Shown: piece by piece, positions 16,996-25,592 of the stretch
Numbering within the stretch: the stretch's first letter is position 1
How the letters are laid out: each line of letters starts with the position of its first letter
Source: Candidatus Hodarchaeum mangrovi
GTDB lineage: Archaea; Asgardarchaeota; Heimdallarchaeia; Hodarchaeales; Hodarchaeaceae
Length of the DNA stretch: 35,424 nt
Assembly: GCA_016839515.1 (NCBI GenBank)
Contig: JAEOUE010000160.1
Span: forward strand, 1 to 35,424
Direction of reading: 5' to 3'
Translations under genes and position numbers: made by a program
The notes under the pieces: model-generated
What the model saw: only the letters and a program-made list of their open reading frames with translations
What the model was told of the DNA's origin: nothing
The model's database searches: none

Positions 16996-18729
16996 ATGGA
17001 TTCTTCTTCTTTAACTGAAATAGGGATTAATTCTAAAATATTTTATAGTAATATGTTATTTGCGAAAATCATAGGTCAAGAAATACCTGATCTTTATCAA
17101 CGATTAAGTCTAGTTAGAAGTACTAGTTTGGCTGGTGAATGGATTTTCGCTTCAACAGCTTTTCCCCATAAGCAGAAAGCTCATCAATATTACGGAAAGA
17201 GAAGATTCACTCCTAACGTATCTGTACCAATGTTATCGACTTCTATTTCTTATGAGGATCTTTTGAAGTGTCAATCTTTTGTTCCAGAATTCCTGAATCT
17301 CTGTATTAAATCTATTAAAAAATACAACGCCCCAATTATTGGTATTTCAACCTTTTTTCAGCAAACCTGTGCAGCTATTTCCATTGCTAAAGAAATAAAA
17401 AGAAATTTTCCCAAAAGTTTAATCATTCTTGGAGGAGGGAACTGCTTAGTTCCCATGAATTATGCACTTGATTCCTTAACACGAAATACAGTAGATTACA
17501 TTTTTAGCGGGGAAGCTGAGAGGGAATTCAAAGATTTCTGTCTGAATTATCTGAAAGAAGGGGTTTTACCTTCAAAACATCTTATTGAATGTGCACCGAT
17601 TCCAGATCTTGATCTATTACCGATTCCAGATTATGATGAATATTATGGACAATTATATGAATTTGGATTAGAATCAAATATTCGAAGACTTGGATTTGAG
17701 TCTTCTCGAGGATGCTGGTGGGGTGAAAAATCAAACTGTCTATTTTGTGGGTTGAATGGAATAGATATCCATTATCGCCAAAAATCTCTTAAAAGAATAT
17801 GTCATGAAATAGAATTCTTAAGTAAGAAATATAATGTAACATTATTGCAAGCAACGGATAATATCATGCCCAAAGATCTACCCGAAGCTTTAATGCAAAA
17901 ATTTAGCCCTCCTTCAACTCTCAATAGCATTTATTACGAAGTAAGGCCAACTCTTTCGTTTGAAGAATTATATTATTGTAAAAAAGCAGGAATAAAAACA
18001 CTTCAACCTGGAATGGAATCATTAACTAATCATTTATTATTCCTATTATCAAAAGGATTGACAGCTTCAGGAAACATCCGATTTTTAAGAGACTGCCGAA
18101 ATTTAGGGATTCGACTTGATTGGAATCTGTTGTATGGGATTCCTGGGGAAGAGGTAAAAGATTATGAGGAAATGTTACGGATTATTCCATTTATAAGTCA
18201 CCTAGCACCTCCAGATTTCATTGGACCAGTCAATATTCAACGATATAGTCCATTATATATGAATCCGAAAAAATATGGAATTTCCAAAATCATACCTCAT
18301 CCCAACTACTTGGAAATATATCCAGATGAAACTGACTTCTTTCAATTTGCGTTATATTTTGAAAGTAATTTCCAAACTGTATTTACTGGAGCATTAGAAC
18401 GTGAATTCCTAGCTCAAATCTCCTTCTGGCGTGAGAAATGGAAACAAAATCCTCCAACACTTCGAGCTATTAAATTAAATGAAGAAACATATTTGATTGA
18501 TGATACTCGATCTGAAGTTAATCAGGGTATAAGATTAATTTCTGCGAAATATATTAAGATATTAAACAATTTTAGAAATCCAGTAAAAAGATCTCAATTC
18601 GACATAGATGAAATACAGCTTCTTAAATGGGGTTATTTACTTAAAATAGGAGAATATGTTGTCTCTCTAGTATGTGAACCAATGCAAGTCCTAAACTATT
18701 ATGAGAAATTTAATAAAAGAATTCAGTAA
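16996..18729 (+). CDS. B12-binding radical SAM protein of the RiPP maturation type, apparently 5'-truncated
   Basis: A 577-residue radical SAM enzyme resembling the family named RiPP maturation radical SAM protein 1. A B12-binding-like Rossmann half (FQQTCAAISIAKEIK, LIILGGGN, DYIFSGEAE) precedes the SAM domain, whose cluster ligands lie in the family-typical spacing C240-x7-C248-x2-C251 (RGCWWGEKSNCLFCGLNG). DNIMP, QPGMESL, LLYGIPGE and a C-terminal winged-helix-like tail follow. The usual N-terminus (a strand ending in MPW or MPF and a PSLALG helix) is absent: the homologous part begins only at EIGINSKIFYSN. The codons before that look like the antisense of the neighbouring broken gene. No precursor peptide gene is visible within several hundred bases. 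It may be inactive, or start differently. The substrate is unknown. Confidence 0.8.
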   Translation: MDSSSLTEIGINSKIFYSNMLFAKIIGQEIPDLYQRLSLVRSTSLAGEWIFASTAFPHKQKAHQYYGKRRFTPNVSVPMLSTSISYEDLLKCQSFVPEFLNLCIKSIKKYNAPIIGISTFFQQTCAAISIAKEIKRNFPKSLIILGGGNCLVPMNYALDSLTRNTVDYIFSGEAEREFKDFCLNYLKEGVLPSKHLIECAPIPDLDLLPIPDYDEYYGQLYEFGLESNIRRLGFESSRGCWWGEKSNCLFCGLNGIDIHYRQKSLKRICHEIEFLSKKYNVTLLQATDNIMPKDLPEALMQKFSPPSTLNSIYYEVRPTLSFEELYYCKKAGIKTLQPGMESLTNHLLFLLSKGLTASGNIRFLRDCRNLGIRLDWNLLYGIPGEEVKDYEEMLRIIPFISHLAPPDFIGPVNIQRYSPLYMNPKKYGISKIIPHPNYLEIYPDETDFFQFALYFESNFQTVFTGALEREFLAQISFWREKWKQNPPTLRAIKLNEETYLIDDTRSEVNQGIRLISAKYIKILNNFRNPVKRSQFDIDEIQLLKWGYLLKIGEYVVSLVCEPMQVLNYYEKFNKRIQ

Positions 18730-18751
18730 TAAAACGAAATATATCTTAGTA

Positions 18752-18781
18752 TTTTTTTAAAAAAAAGAAAAAAAGGGGGGG
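18752..18781. terminator. Bidirectional terminator between convergent genes
   Basis: Between the radical SAM and binding-protein stops lie T7, A8, G, A7 and G7 in succession. On the plus strand the T7 serves the radical SAM gene; on the minus strand the T7 and T8 tracts serve the binding-protein gene. The seven-G homopolymer is unusual in this AT-rich DNA. Confidence 0.5.
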
Positions 18782-18782
18782 T

Positions 18783-20699
18783 TTAGGCCCAATATGAATA
18801 AGCCACGTGATACATACTGCCACGAGAGCCAAGGAAGTTCATTAGATGATCGTTGAATGCGTATGTATCTACATACCATACGATTGGAACCTTAGGTACT
18901 TCGTGAGATATCAGATAACCTGCGTCTTCACACCCTTCAATAAACTGAGCGTCATCATTTGACCATTCAGGAGTTGGGAATGTATCTGCAGGGGCTCCAG
19001 GGATATAATTGAGTAATCCACGTCCGCCTGTGGCTTTTGCATATGCAACTTCATAATCTACATTAAGCCAGCTGTAACCTCCATATCCATAGAACATCCA
19101 GTATGCGAATGATTGGTAAGCAATGAAGTCCCATGGGGTCTCATAATTACCACCAAATCCACCTACATAGAAGTCCCAGTGTGGACCAGAAAATTCAGGG
19201 TCAGGTTCGTTCACATATGAATCATTGTATGAGTATCCACTGCCACCTTCGTATAAGGCAGTTAAGTAATTTCCCCATTCTAGCAGTTCAGTATCTACAT
19301 AGATTCCGATTTGCTTAAGGTCTTTTTGTATGGCGATAGCTCGTTTTACACAGAAGTCACAGTCCATGGTTGTAAGGACAAAATGACGACCTTTTGTTTG
19401 GTTTACACCGCCTATAGCTGTTTCATTTGCATAGATACCCCAACCAAATCGGTTGTCAGGTTCGTCTTTTAATCCCAGTGCTGTATAGCCTGCCGCATTA
19501 AGGAGGGCTTTCGACTCATTCACACCTTGATCAAAGTCATAATAATCAGAGGTGTCAAGATTTGAGAATTTATCAAGGATCCAATCTGAGAAAATTGAGT
19601 TTCGTTCATCAGCGATTCCAAGGTAAACATTATCAACAATATTTGTCCTATCAATCGCATGTGATACAGCTTTTCGGAACCACTCTTGAGAAACAGGGAA
19701 GTTACCGGGTCCACCGTAAACAGTTGGCCAATCTCCTTGAATATTCATTCCCATAGTAGCGCCTCCCAATACAGGGAGTAAATAGGCAGAATAACCTTCA
19801 GTGTTGTTGATAATTTCTAGAGATTCTAAGCTTGAAAAACGTCCTGTAGTAACATCTACACCACCAGTTCGTAGTTCAACTAAAGCCATTGCTTTCTCTG
19901 ATATGAATCGGTATTTAACGGTCTTGAAGGCCTTATCAACTGTTGGAAATGTGTAGGTTTTTCCATTATCAGCAGTGAATGTTTGACCCCAACCGAACCA
20001 ATCATCAAATCGCTCTAGAAGGACATAATCTTCTTTGGCCCATTCTTTGAACATATAAGGTCCACAGGAGACGGGATTTTCGGTGAAGTTTTCATATTTT
20101 GCCTGACAGACTGCAGTGGTGTCGGTATAGGATCCGTGTGATCCGTATGGTACAAGTGTAAAAATCTTCCAATTTCCAGCCACATCAAATTCAAACATTG
20201 GATCAGGGAACCAGTCACCAGAGAAGATTACTGTTAATCCGTCACCGTTTGGATCAGATACTGGGAAGGTTACATTCAAGTCATGTTCAGCTACTGCTTC
20301 ACTCATATTGTCGTATTGGTTGTAAGCCATATAATCGGCATATATGCTATATCGAACTGCTTTCGCATCGATTTTTGATCCATCATGGAATGTTAAACCG
20401 TCGCGAAGCGTAAATGTCCATTCTGTTCCATCTTCATTATGTGTCCAGCTCTCTGCTACTCCTGGCATTGTTACTATAGTTTCTCCAGGGGCAACTTGAC
20501 CTAGGTAGCCTTGGTATTGATAGGCTACTACTGCGTCATAGAGTGCGCTTGCGGATCGCCAGCGATTGTCTATAGTGACAATTTCTTCTTCAATTTGAAG
20601 AACTAATTCACTTTTGCTAGGTGTGGTTACACATCCGCTTAGAACAGAAATGGCAAAGATACCCACTATAACTAGTGCTAATCGAATTTTTCCGTTCAT
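18783..20699 (-). CDS. dppA: Peptide ABC transporter substrate-binding lipoprotein, DppA/OppA family
   Basis: Family-5 solute-binding protein, about 638 residues. The signal sequence MNGKIRLALVIVGIFAIS ends in the lipobox SVLSGC, with Cys23 as the expected lipid anchor. Family blocks include VAESWTHNEDGTEWTFTLRDGLTFHDGS near the N-terminus, CGPYMFKEW, and an AVSHAIDR-type segment in the middle. It is rich in Tyr, Trp and Asp and has an acidic surface. An ATG at 20,714 lies five codons earlier, but its own second and third codons supply the GGAG that precedes the ATG at 20,699, which I prefer. A strong TATA box is at 20,863. It captures peptides outside the cell for DppBCDF; its own promoter would allow higher expression than the channel genes. 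Confidence 0.92.
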   Translation of the reverse strand: MNGKIRLALVIVGIFAISVLSGCVTTPSKSELVLQIEEEIVTIDNRWRSASALYDAVVAYQYQGYLGQVAPGETIVTMPGVAESWTHNEDGTEWTFTLRDGLTFHDGSKIDAKAVRYSIYADYMAYNQYDNMSEAVAEHDLNVTFPVSDPNGDGLTVIFSGDWFPDPMFEFDVAGNWKIFTLVPYGSHGSYTDTTAVCQAKYENFTENPVSCGPYMFKEWAKEDYVLLERFDDWFGWGQTFTADNGKTYTFPTVDKAFKTVKYRFISEKAMALVELRTGGVDVTTGRFSSLESLEIINNTEGYSAYLLPVLGGATMGMNIQGDWPTVYGGPGNFPVSQEWFRKAVSHAIDRTNIVDNVYLGIADERNSIFSDWILDKFSNLDTSDYYDFDQGVNESKALLNAAGYTALGLKDEPDNRFGWGIYANETAIGGVNQTKGRHFVLTTMDCDFCVKRAIAIQKDLKQIGIYVDTELLEWGNYLTALYEGGSGYSYNDSYVNEPDPEFSGPHWDFYVGGFGGNYETPWDFIAYQSFAYWMFYGYGGYSWLNVDYEVAYAKATGGRGLLNYIPGAPADTFPTPEWSNDDAQFIEGCEDAGYLISHEVPKVPIVWYVDTYAFNDHLMNFLGSRGSMYHVAYSYWA

Positions 20700-21000
20700 T
20701 TTTCTATTCTCCATAACACAACGATCTCTATCTGTACTCTCGATAACTGAATCTAAGTTTTATTTCTATTTTACTAACTAAGAAGTAATTAAATGATTTT
20801 TACTGGTAATAAGGGAGAGTACACCTATAAGATCTGTGCGACACTTCGCTACTCTTATTATTCTTATATAGTTATCCTCACTCAGCATAACTATCTTTAA
20901 ATTCACCCTCTTATTCTGGATTTACTCTTTCAAATATCAAAGGTAGTACTTTCGATAGGATTTTATTCTGGTTAAGAATTAAATAAAACTTGATTTTCTA
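20700..21000. other. Divergent intergenic region
   Basis: About 300 bases between the binding-protein gene and a small membrane-protein gene. It holds the TATA box at 20,863 and a long putative leader for the binding protein. I see no hairpin of note and no gene. Confidence 0.45.
20863..20871 (-). promoter_or_regulatory. TATA box of the peptide-binding lipoprotein gene
   Basis: The minus strand reads AACTATATAAGAA, close to the archaeal consensus. Transcription would start near 20,840, giving a leader of about 140 bases, long for an archaeal mRNA. Confidence 0.5.
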
Positions 21001-21492
21001 ATGATATTCTCTCAAAATCGAAAGATACTGCTTGATATTATTCTTTTAGGTCTTCTTTATGCCATTATTTACACTTGTTTAGTATATTTTGTTTATCCGA
21101 TTGAAATAGGATCTGGAGAAAATGTTATTGCTCGTGCTTTAGGTTCTGCTTTTTATTTTGGGGCCTTTAGTGGATTTTTTACTGGGCTTATAGGTGGGAT
21201 ATGGGTCAATCGCTTAGAGTTTAAGTCATCAATTACCATTGGTATTCTTATTGGTCTGACAAGTGCAATTTTAGGTTCAATTATTTTTCCATTTATTGGG
21301 TCTTGGTTAAGAATATTTTATTTTGGCGAGAACCCATCGGATTTCATTGTTGAAGTTTACTTTTTAATTAACTATTCAATTGTTGGGGTTGCTCCTGGGC
21401 TATTCGTAGGTTTGATTGCCGGGGTAATTGGAGGTATTTTCACAGGGGATATTGGAACAGGAGTTGGGCCACATAAAGAAGCTGATTCTTAA
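21001..21492 (+). CDS. Hypothetical four-helix membrane protein
   Basis: A 163-residue protein I do not recognise. Four hydrophobic stretches lie at about residues 10-30, 42-68, 75-97 and 122-150. They are unusually rich in Gly (GFFTGLIGGIWV, GLFVGLIAGVIGGIF), which suggests tight helix packing of the sort seen in glycine-zipper membrane proteins. There is no clear ribosome binding site, so it may be leaderless. Its stop codon lies one base from the stop of the convergent ChlI-like gene. Confidence 0.7.
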   Translation: MIFSQNRKILLDIILLGLLYAIIYTCLVYFVYPIEIGSGENVIARALGSAFYFGAFSGFFTGLIGGIWVNRLEFKSSITIGILIGLTSAILGSIIFPFIGSWLRIFYFGENPSDFIVEVYFLINYSIVGVAPGLFVGLIAGVIGGIFTGDIGTGVGPHKEADS

Positions 21493-21493
21493 G

Positions 21494-22564
21494 TTACTTT
21501 TTCTTTGAATCCATAATACGTCCTAAGACTTGATTTATTTCAAGTTTTGATGGGGGTTCTCGCATACCTCCTTCTCTAGTTCTATGAAGAAGAGTTAAAT
21601 AAGCACATTCAAGAATATCGTCAATAGTTACTTCAGTTCGGCCATCATACGCGGCTTTTGCTCGGCTTCCTCTCGTAAGAACGATGTCAGATCGAAATCC
21701 ATCTACTTTAAGTGCCATACAAAGTGATACGATAATTTCTTTTCTATATTGAGGGATTTGAACATTTGTAAGGTTTACCTTAGCCTTACTAATTCTTTCT
21801 TTAAGTCGTTGATCATGATTTTGATAATCTTCTATCCACATTCCCCAATCTTTACTTTCCTCCTTTAAATTAAGTTCAACGATTTTCATTCGTTCATTAA
21901 TGTCTTGAATGTTTCCTGCTTGGGCAAAAAGGCTTAATCTGTCAAGTAATTGAGGGCGTAATTCCCCTTCTTCAGGATTCATAGTTCCAACAAGGATAAA
22001 ATTACTTGGGTGTCGAATTGAGATATTCTCTCGTTCAACAATGTTCCAACCTGATGCAGCACAATCTAGGATAGTATCGACTAAATGATCTGGTAAGAGA
22101 TTGATCTCATCTATATAAAGGATTTCTTGGTTCGCGTTAGCTAGAACTCCTGGAGAAAGGGCTTCGATTCCTGAGCCAATAATTTTTTCTATGTCTAGCG
22201 AACCTATAACACGATCCTCAGTAGCACCAAGAGGTAAAGTGATAATTTCCATTGTTTTCTTTTTCTGGGGAATACTTTCATAATCTTTTTCCGTTCTTTG
22301 TAAACAGCTCTCGCACATTTCTTTGGGCTTGTCTGGATTACATTTAAAAGGACAATCGGAGATTATTGTTATATTTGGTAGGATACTGGTTAATGATCGT
22401 ACGAGTGTACTTTTCCCTGTACCTTTTGGTCCTGATATCAGCACTCCTCCTATTTTGGGGTCGATAAGAGCTAGAATCAGGGCTAATTTTGCTTCTTTTA
22501 ACCCAACAAGTGAGGAAAATGGAATTACGGGCCTTTTGTCTTCTTTCATTTTTTTTTCGCCCAT
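21494..22564 (-). CDS. Magnesium-chelatase I-type AAA+ ATPase (ChlI/BchI-like)
   Basis: A 356-residue AAA+ motor of the ChlI/MoxR group with all catalytic elements. Walker A is GPKGTGKS (45-52), Walker B is ILYIDEINLL, sensor 1 is in VGTMNP, the arginine finger is in LRPQLLDRL, and sensor 2 is in GFRSDIVLTRGSRA. Four cysteines after Walker A (71, 75, 84, 87) probably bind a metal. A typical ChlI forms a ring with a ChlD partner and drives metal insertion by a large chelatase subunit. No ChlH or CobN is in the window, and the only ChlD-like protein here is the membrane-embedded one at 4958. It may therefore power that complex rather than make a tetrapyrrole. An alternative start (ATG at 22,549) would drop five residues. 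Confidence 0.9.
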   Translation of the reverse strand: MGEKKMKEDKRPVIPFSSLVGLKEAKLALILALIDPKIGGVLISGPKGTGKSTLVRSLTSILPNITIISDCPFKCNPDKPKEMCESCLQRTEKDYESIPQKKKTMEIITLPLGATEDRVIGSLDIEKIIGSGIEALSPGVLANANQEILYIDEINLLPDHLVDTILDCAASGWNIVERENISIRHPSNFILVGTMNPEEGELRPQLLDRLSLFAQAGNIQDINERMKIVELNLKEESKDWGMWIEDYQNHDQRLKERISKAKVNLTNVQIPQYRKEIIVSLCMALKVDGFRSDIVLTRGSRAKAAYDGRTEVTIDDILECAYLTLLHRTREGGMREPPSKLEINQVLGRIMDSKKK

Positions 22565-22706
22565 TTTCCAAATTGTTTCTCTATCTTTATCTATAATGTG
22601 GTTATGACAAAATGAATTCTATTTTTATCCTTCTTTTATTCTTTGAGATTTAATGTAAATTTTAAATGGATTCATCTTTATTTAGATTCATTAAAAGTGA
22701 AATCTC

Positions 22707-24197
22707 ATGGAAAGACCTAAAGTTACTTTAGATGGCAGTTCTCTTACAATTCAAGATCTTGTGAATGTTACTCGTCAGTTTTACAGAGTTGAATTAGCTA
22801 CTCAATCCATTGAAAAGATTAAATATTCTTCTCAAATTGTTCAAAGTATTTTATCTAAACAGCGTCGTGTTTATGGTGTAACTACTGGTTTCGGTTTTTT
22901 ACAGGATGTCGCAATATCACCCTCAGATTCTGAACAGTTACAATTAAATCTTGTAAGAAGCCATTCCGCTGGAGTTGGAGTAGAATATCCTGAAGAGATT
23001 GTTCGTGGAATGATGCTTCTACAAGCGAATAAATTTGCCCGAGGCAATTCAGGAATTCGATTAAAAACTGTAAATCTTTTACTTGAGCTTCTTAATAAAG
23101 GAATCACGCCTATTGTTCCTTCTAAAGGCAGTTTAGGAGCTAGTGGGGATTTAGCTCCACTTGCCCATCTAACTGCTGTGTTAATTGGTGAAGGTGAAGC
23201 TATGTATAAACAACAACGTCTTCCTAGTATTGAAGCGTTACAAAAAGCTAATTTGTCCCCTGTTACGCTTATTGCAAAAGAAGGATTAGCTCTACTGAAT
23301 GGTACTCAAGCAATGACTTCAATCGCTGCTCTCGCTATTTCTGATGGTGAATATTTATTGCGAATAGCTAATATTGCTGTTGCTCTCAGCATGGAAGTTC
23401 ATAGAGCTAATATTGACTCATTAAATCCCCTTATTCATGAGGCACGTCCTCACCCTGGTCAAATCTTTATTGCTCAAACACTTCGTGAGCTTTTAGAGGG
23501 CAGTCGTTTAGTATTTAGTAAGATTGGACGTCAAGATTCTTATTCAATACGATGTGTACCTGCTGTACATGGTGCATCTTATGATACTCTTCAATATGTA
23601 CGAAAAGTAATTGAAACTGAAATGAATTCTTCCACAGATAATCCCTTAATCTTTTCTCCTAACGAAATTTATTCTGGAGGGAATTTTCATGGACAACCTG
23701 TTGCCTTAGTCATGGACTTTTTAGGAATTGCTTTTGCGGAAATTGGAAATATCTCTGAAAGAAGAATTGAACAGCTTTTGAATCCAACTCTGAGTGGATT
23801 ACCTGCTTTTCTTGCTCCTAATAGTGGATTAAATTCGGGTTTTATGATTGCCCAATACACCGCAGCGTCTTTAGTATCAGAGAATAAACATCTCGCGAGT
23901 CCAGCATCTGTAGATTCTATTCCTGTATCTGCAAATCAGGAAGATCATGTTAGTATGGGATCGATTGCAGCGTCACAAACCCGTCAGATTATTGAACATC
24001 TTGAGATAATTCTCGCAATTGAATTACTTTGTGTTTGCCAGGCTATTGACTTAGCAGATATACAAAACAATTTATCTCCCCCCTTACGTGAAGTTTTTAA
24101 TATTTTACGTAAAGTAATCCCTGTTTTAGAATCAGATCGTATATTATCTACCGATATAAAGAAAAGTTCAGCCCTAATCAAGTCCAGAGCATTTTAA
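22707..24197 (+). CDS. hutH: Histidine ammonia-lyase
   Basis: First enzyme of histidine degradation: non-oxidative removal of ammonia from L-histidine to give urocanate, cytoplasmic. The 496 residues include the Ala145-Ser146-Gly147 triad (GSLGASGDLAPLAHL) that cyclises into the MIO cofactor. The active-site pattern NLVRSHSAGVG has the Ser-His pair typical of histidine-specific lyases rather than phenylalanine lyases. GGNFHGQPVA and SANQEDHVSMG match known histidine lyases too. It stands alone on its strand, with an AT-rich promoter region of about 140 bases upstream shared with the divergent ChlI-like gene. The direct repeat GATTCAT just upstream of the start could be a control site. The stop codon overlaps that of the convergent amidohydrolase. 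Confidence 0.95.
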   Translation: MERPKVTLDGSSLTIQDLVNVTRQFYRVELATQSIEKIKYSSQIVQSILSKQRRVYGVTTGFGFLQDVAISPSDSEQLQLNLVRSHSAGVGVEYPEEIVRGMMLLQANKFARGNSGIRLKTVNLLLELLNKGITPIVPSKGSLGASGDLAPLAHLTAVLIGEGEAMYKQQRLPSIEALQKANLSPVTLIAKEGLALLNGTQAMTSIAALAISDGEYLLRIANIAVALSMEVHRANIDSLNPLIHEARPHPGQIFIAQTLRELLEGSRLVFSKIGRQDSYSIRCVPAVHGASYDTLQYVRKVIETEMNSSTDNPLIFSPNEIYSGGNFHGQPVALVMDFLGIAFAEIGNISERRIEQLLNPTLSGLPAFLAPNSGLNSGFMIAQYTAASLVSENKHLASPASVDSIPVSANQEDHVSMGSIAASQTRQIIEHLEIILAIELLCVCQAIDLADIQNNLSPPLREVFNILRKVIPVLESDRILSTDIKKSSALIKSRAF

Positions 24198-25396
24198 ATT
24201 TTGTTAAATTTAGTCAATGCTTCCCAGCGAGGATAAAACGCTAAGATTGAATATAATGCACTCCCTTTCCATAATACTGTTTCATCTACTTGGAATTGAG
24301 GGTGATGATGAGGATAGATTGTTCCTTCTTGTTCATTATAATTGCCTAAAGTAAAGAATACCCCTGGAACTTTCTCCAAGTAAAATGCAAAATCTTCGCC
24401 AACCATACTTTGATCCATAATTTGTATATTATTCAAAGGCTGAAGGATTATTAGACTTTTTTCTACTATATCTGCTGTATTAACTACAGCGGGATAAGCT
24501 AATGGATCAAAAGTTACTGATCCCTTACAACGCCAAGCTTTACTATAATCTACTACAATTTCAGAAATCCTATTTCTAATATAATCTCTTAAATCAGGAT
24601 TAAGGGTTCTTAGAGTACCTTGAAGATAAGTTTCAGAAGGAATAATGTTATGAGCTTCACTTCCTCCAAATTTTGGAAGTGCAAGAACAACCGGTTCAAA
24701 TGGATTAATTTCTCGGCTGATTATCTTTTGTAATGCTACATAGATGTCATTTAAGACAGCTGTAGGGTCAATAGTTTGATGGGGATTGGCCACATGACCT
24801 CCTTTTCCTATAATTTTAACAAGAAATCGATCTGAAGAGGCGAATACTGGTCCAGCTCTTGTACCAATTACTCCTGAGGGTAAATCATGCCACATGTGAA
24901 GTCCAAATATATAATTAACATTTTCAAGGTGTCCTTCCTCTATTAAGTATTTAGCTCCCGCACCCCCCTCCTCTGCAGGCTGGAAAATCAACTTAATTGG
25001 TCCTTTCAGATACTGTTTGTTTTCTATAATAATTTTTGCCGCTCCCAAGAGCATTGCAGAATGAGCATCATGACCACAAGCATGCATTTTTCCTTTAAAT
25101 TTACTTTGATAATCGACATTTGTTTCTTCTCTGATATTAAGTGCATCTATGTCTGCTCTAAGAGCGACTGTCTTCTGTCCTTTTAAATCCGGGATAGTCG
25201 CAATCACACCAGTTTTTGCTGCTTTAGTCGTATTATAACCAATTATTTGTAATTCCTTTTCTATATAGGTAGCTGTAGAGTTTTCCTCAAACGCTGTTTC
25301 GGGATGCATATGGAAATAACGACGTTTGGATATGATATAGGATTCTAATTCTTTTGAATGCTGAATTAGTAAATTTATGAGATAAGAGTGATCCAT
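24194..25396 (-). CDS. M20D family amidohydrolase (aminoacylase/carboxypeptidase-like)
   Basis: Metal-dependent amidohydrolase of about 400 residues, of the group that includes hippurate hydrolase and N-acyl-amino-acid hydrolases. The metal-binding motif HACGHDAH (Cys107, His109, His112) is intact, as are the catalytic Glu in QPAEEGGAG, ADIDAL near the N-terminus, GLHMWHDLPSG, and the C-terminal SMVGEDFAFYLEKVPG. Upstream ATG codons would extend it by up to 36 residues, but that extension is lysine-rich and not family-like. The ATG at 25,396 follows GGGGACAAAAA, so I chose it. There is no signal peptide. It probably trims N-acylated amino acids or peptides taken up by the dpp system. Action on a histidine-pathway intermediate is possible but unsupported. 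Confidence 0.9.
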   Translation of the reverse strand: MDHSYLINLLIQHSKELESYIISKRRYFHMHPETAFEENSTATYIEKELQIIGYNTTKAAKTGVIATIPDLKGQKTVALRADIDALNIREETNVDYQSKFKGKMHACGHDAHSAMLLGAAKIIIENKQYLKGPIKLIFQPAEEGGAGAKYLIEEGHLENVNYIFGLHMWHDLPSGVIGTRAGPVFASSDRFLVKIIGKGGHVANPHQTIDPTAVLNDIYVALQKIISREINPFEPVVLALPKFGGSEAHNIIPSETYLQGTLRTLNPDLRDYIRNRISEIVVDYSKAWRCKGSVTFDPLAYPAVVNTADIVEKSLIILQPLNNIQIMDQSMVGEDFAFYLEKVPGVFFTLGNYNEQEGTIYPHHHPQFQVDETVLWKGSALYSILAFYPRWEALTKFNKI

Positions 25397-25592
25397 TTTT
25401 TGTCCCCAATAAATTTTATTAATTTTAAACTTTGATTTCAACTTAAATAGAGTATTTTTTTCAATTCTGTGTGGAATATATAATTTTTTGACTTTGAGTT
25501 TCATCTACCATTTATACCCACTTTAAAATAAAACTTGAAAACTGTTTAAAGAATCTCCTCTTTAGATAATTGAATTATAGGATATGTCGTAA

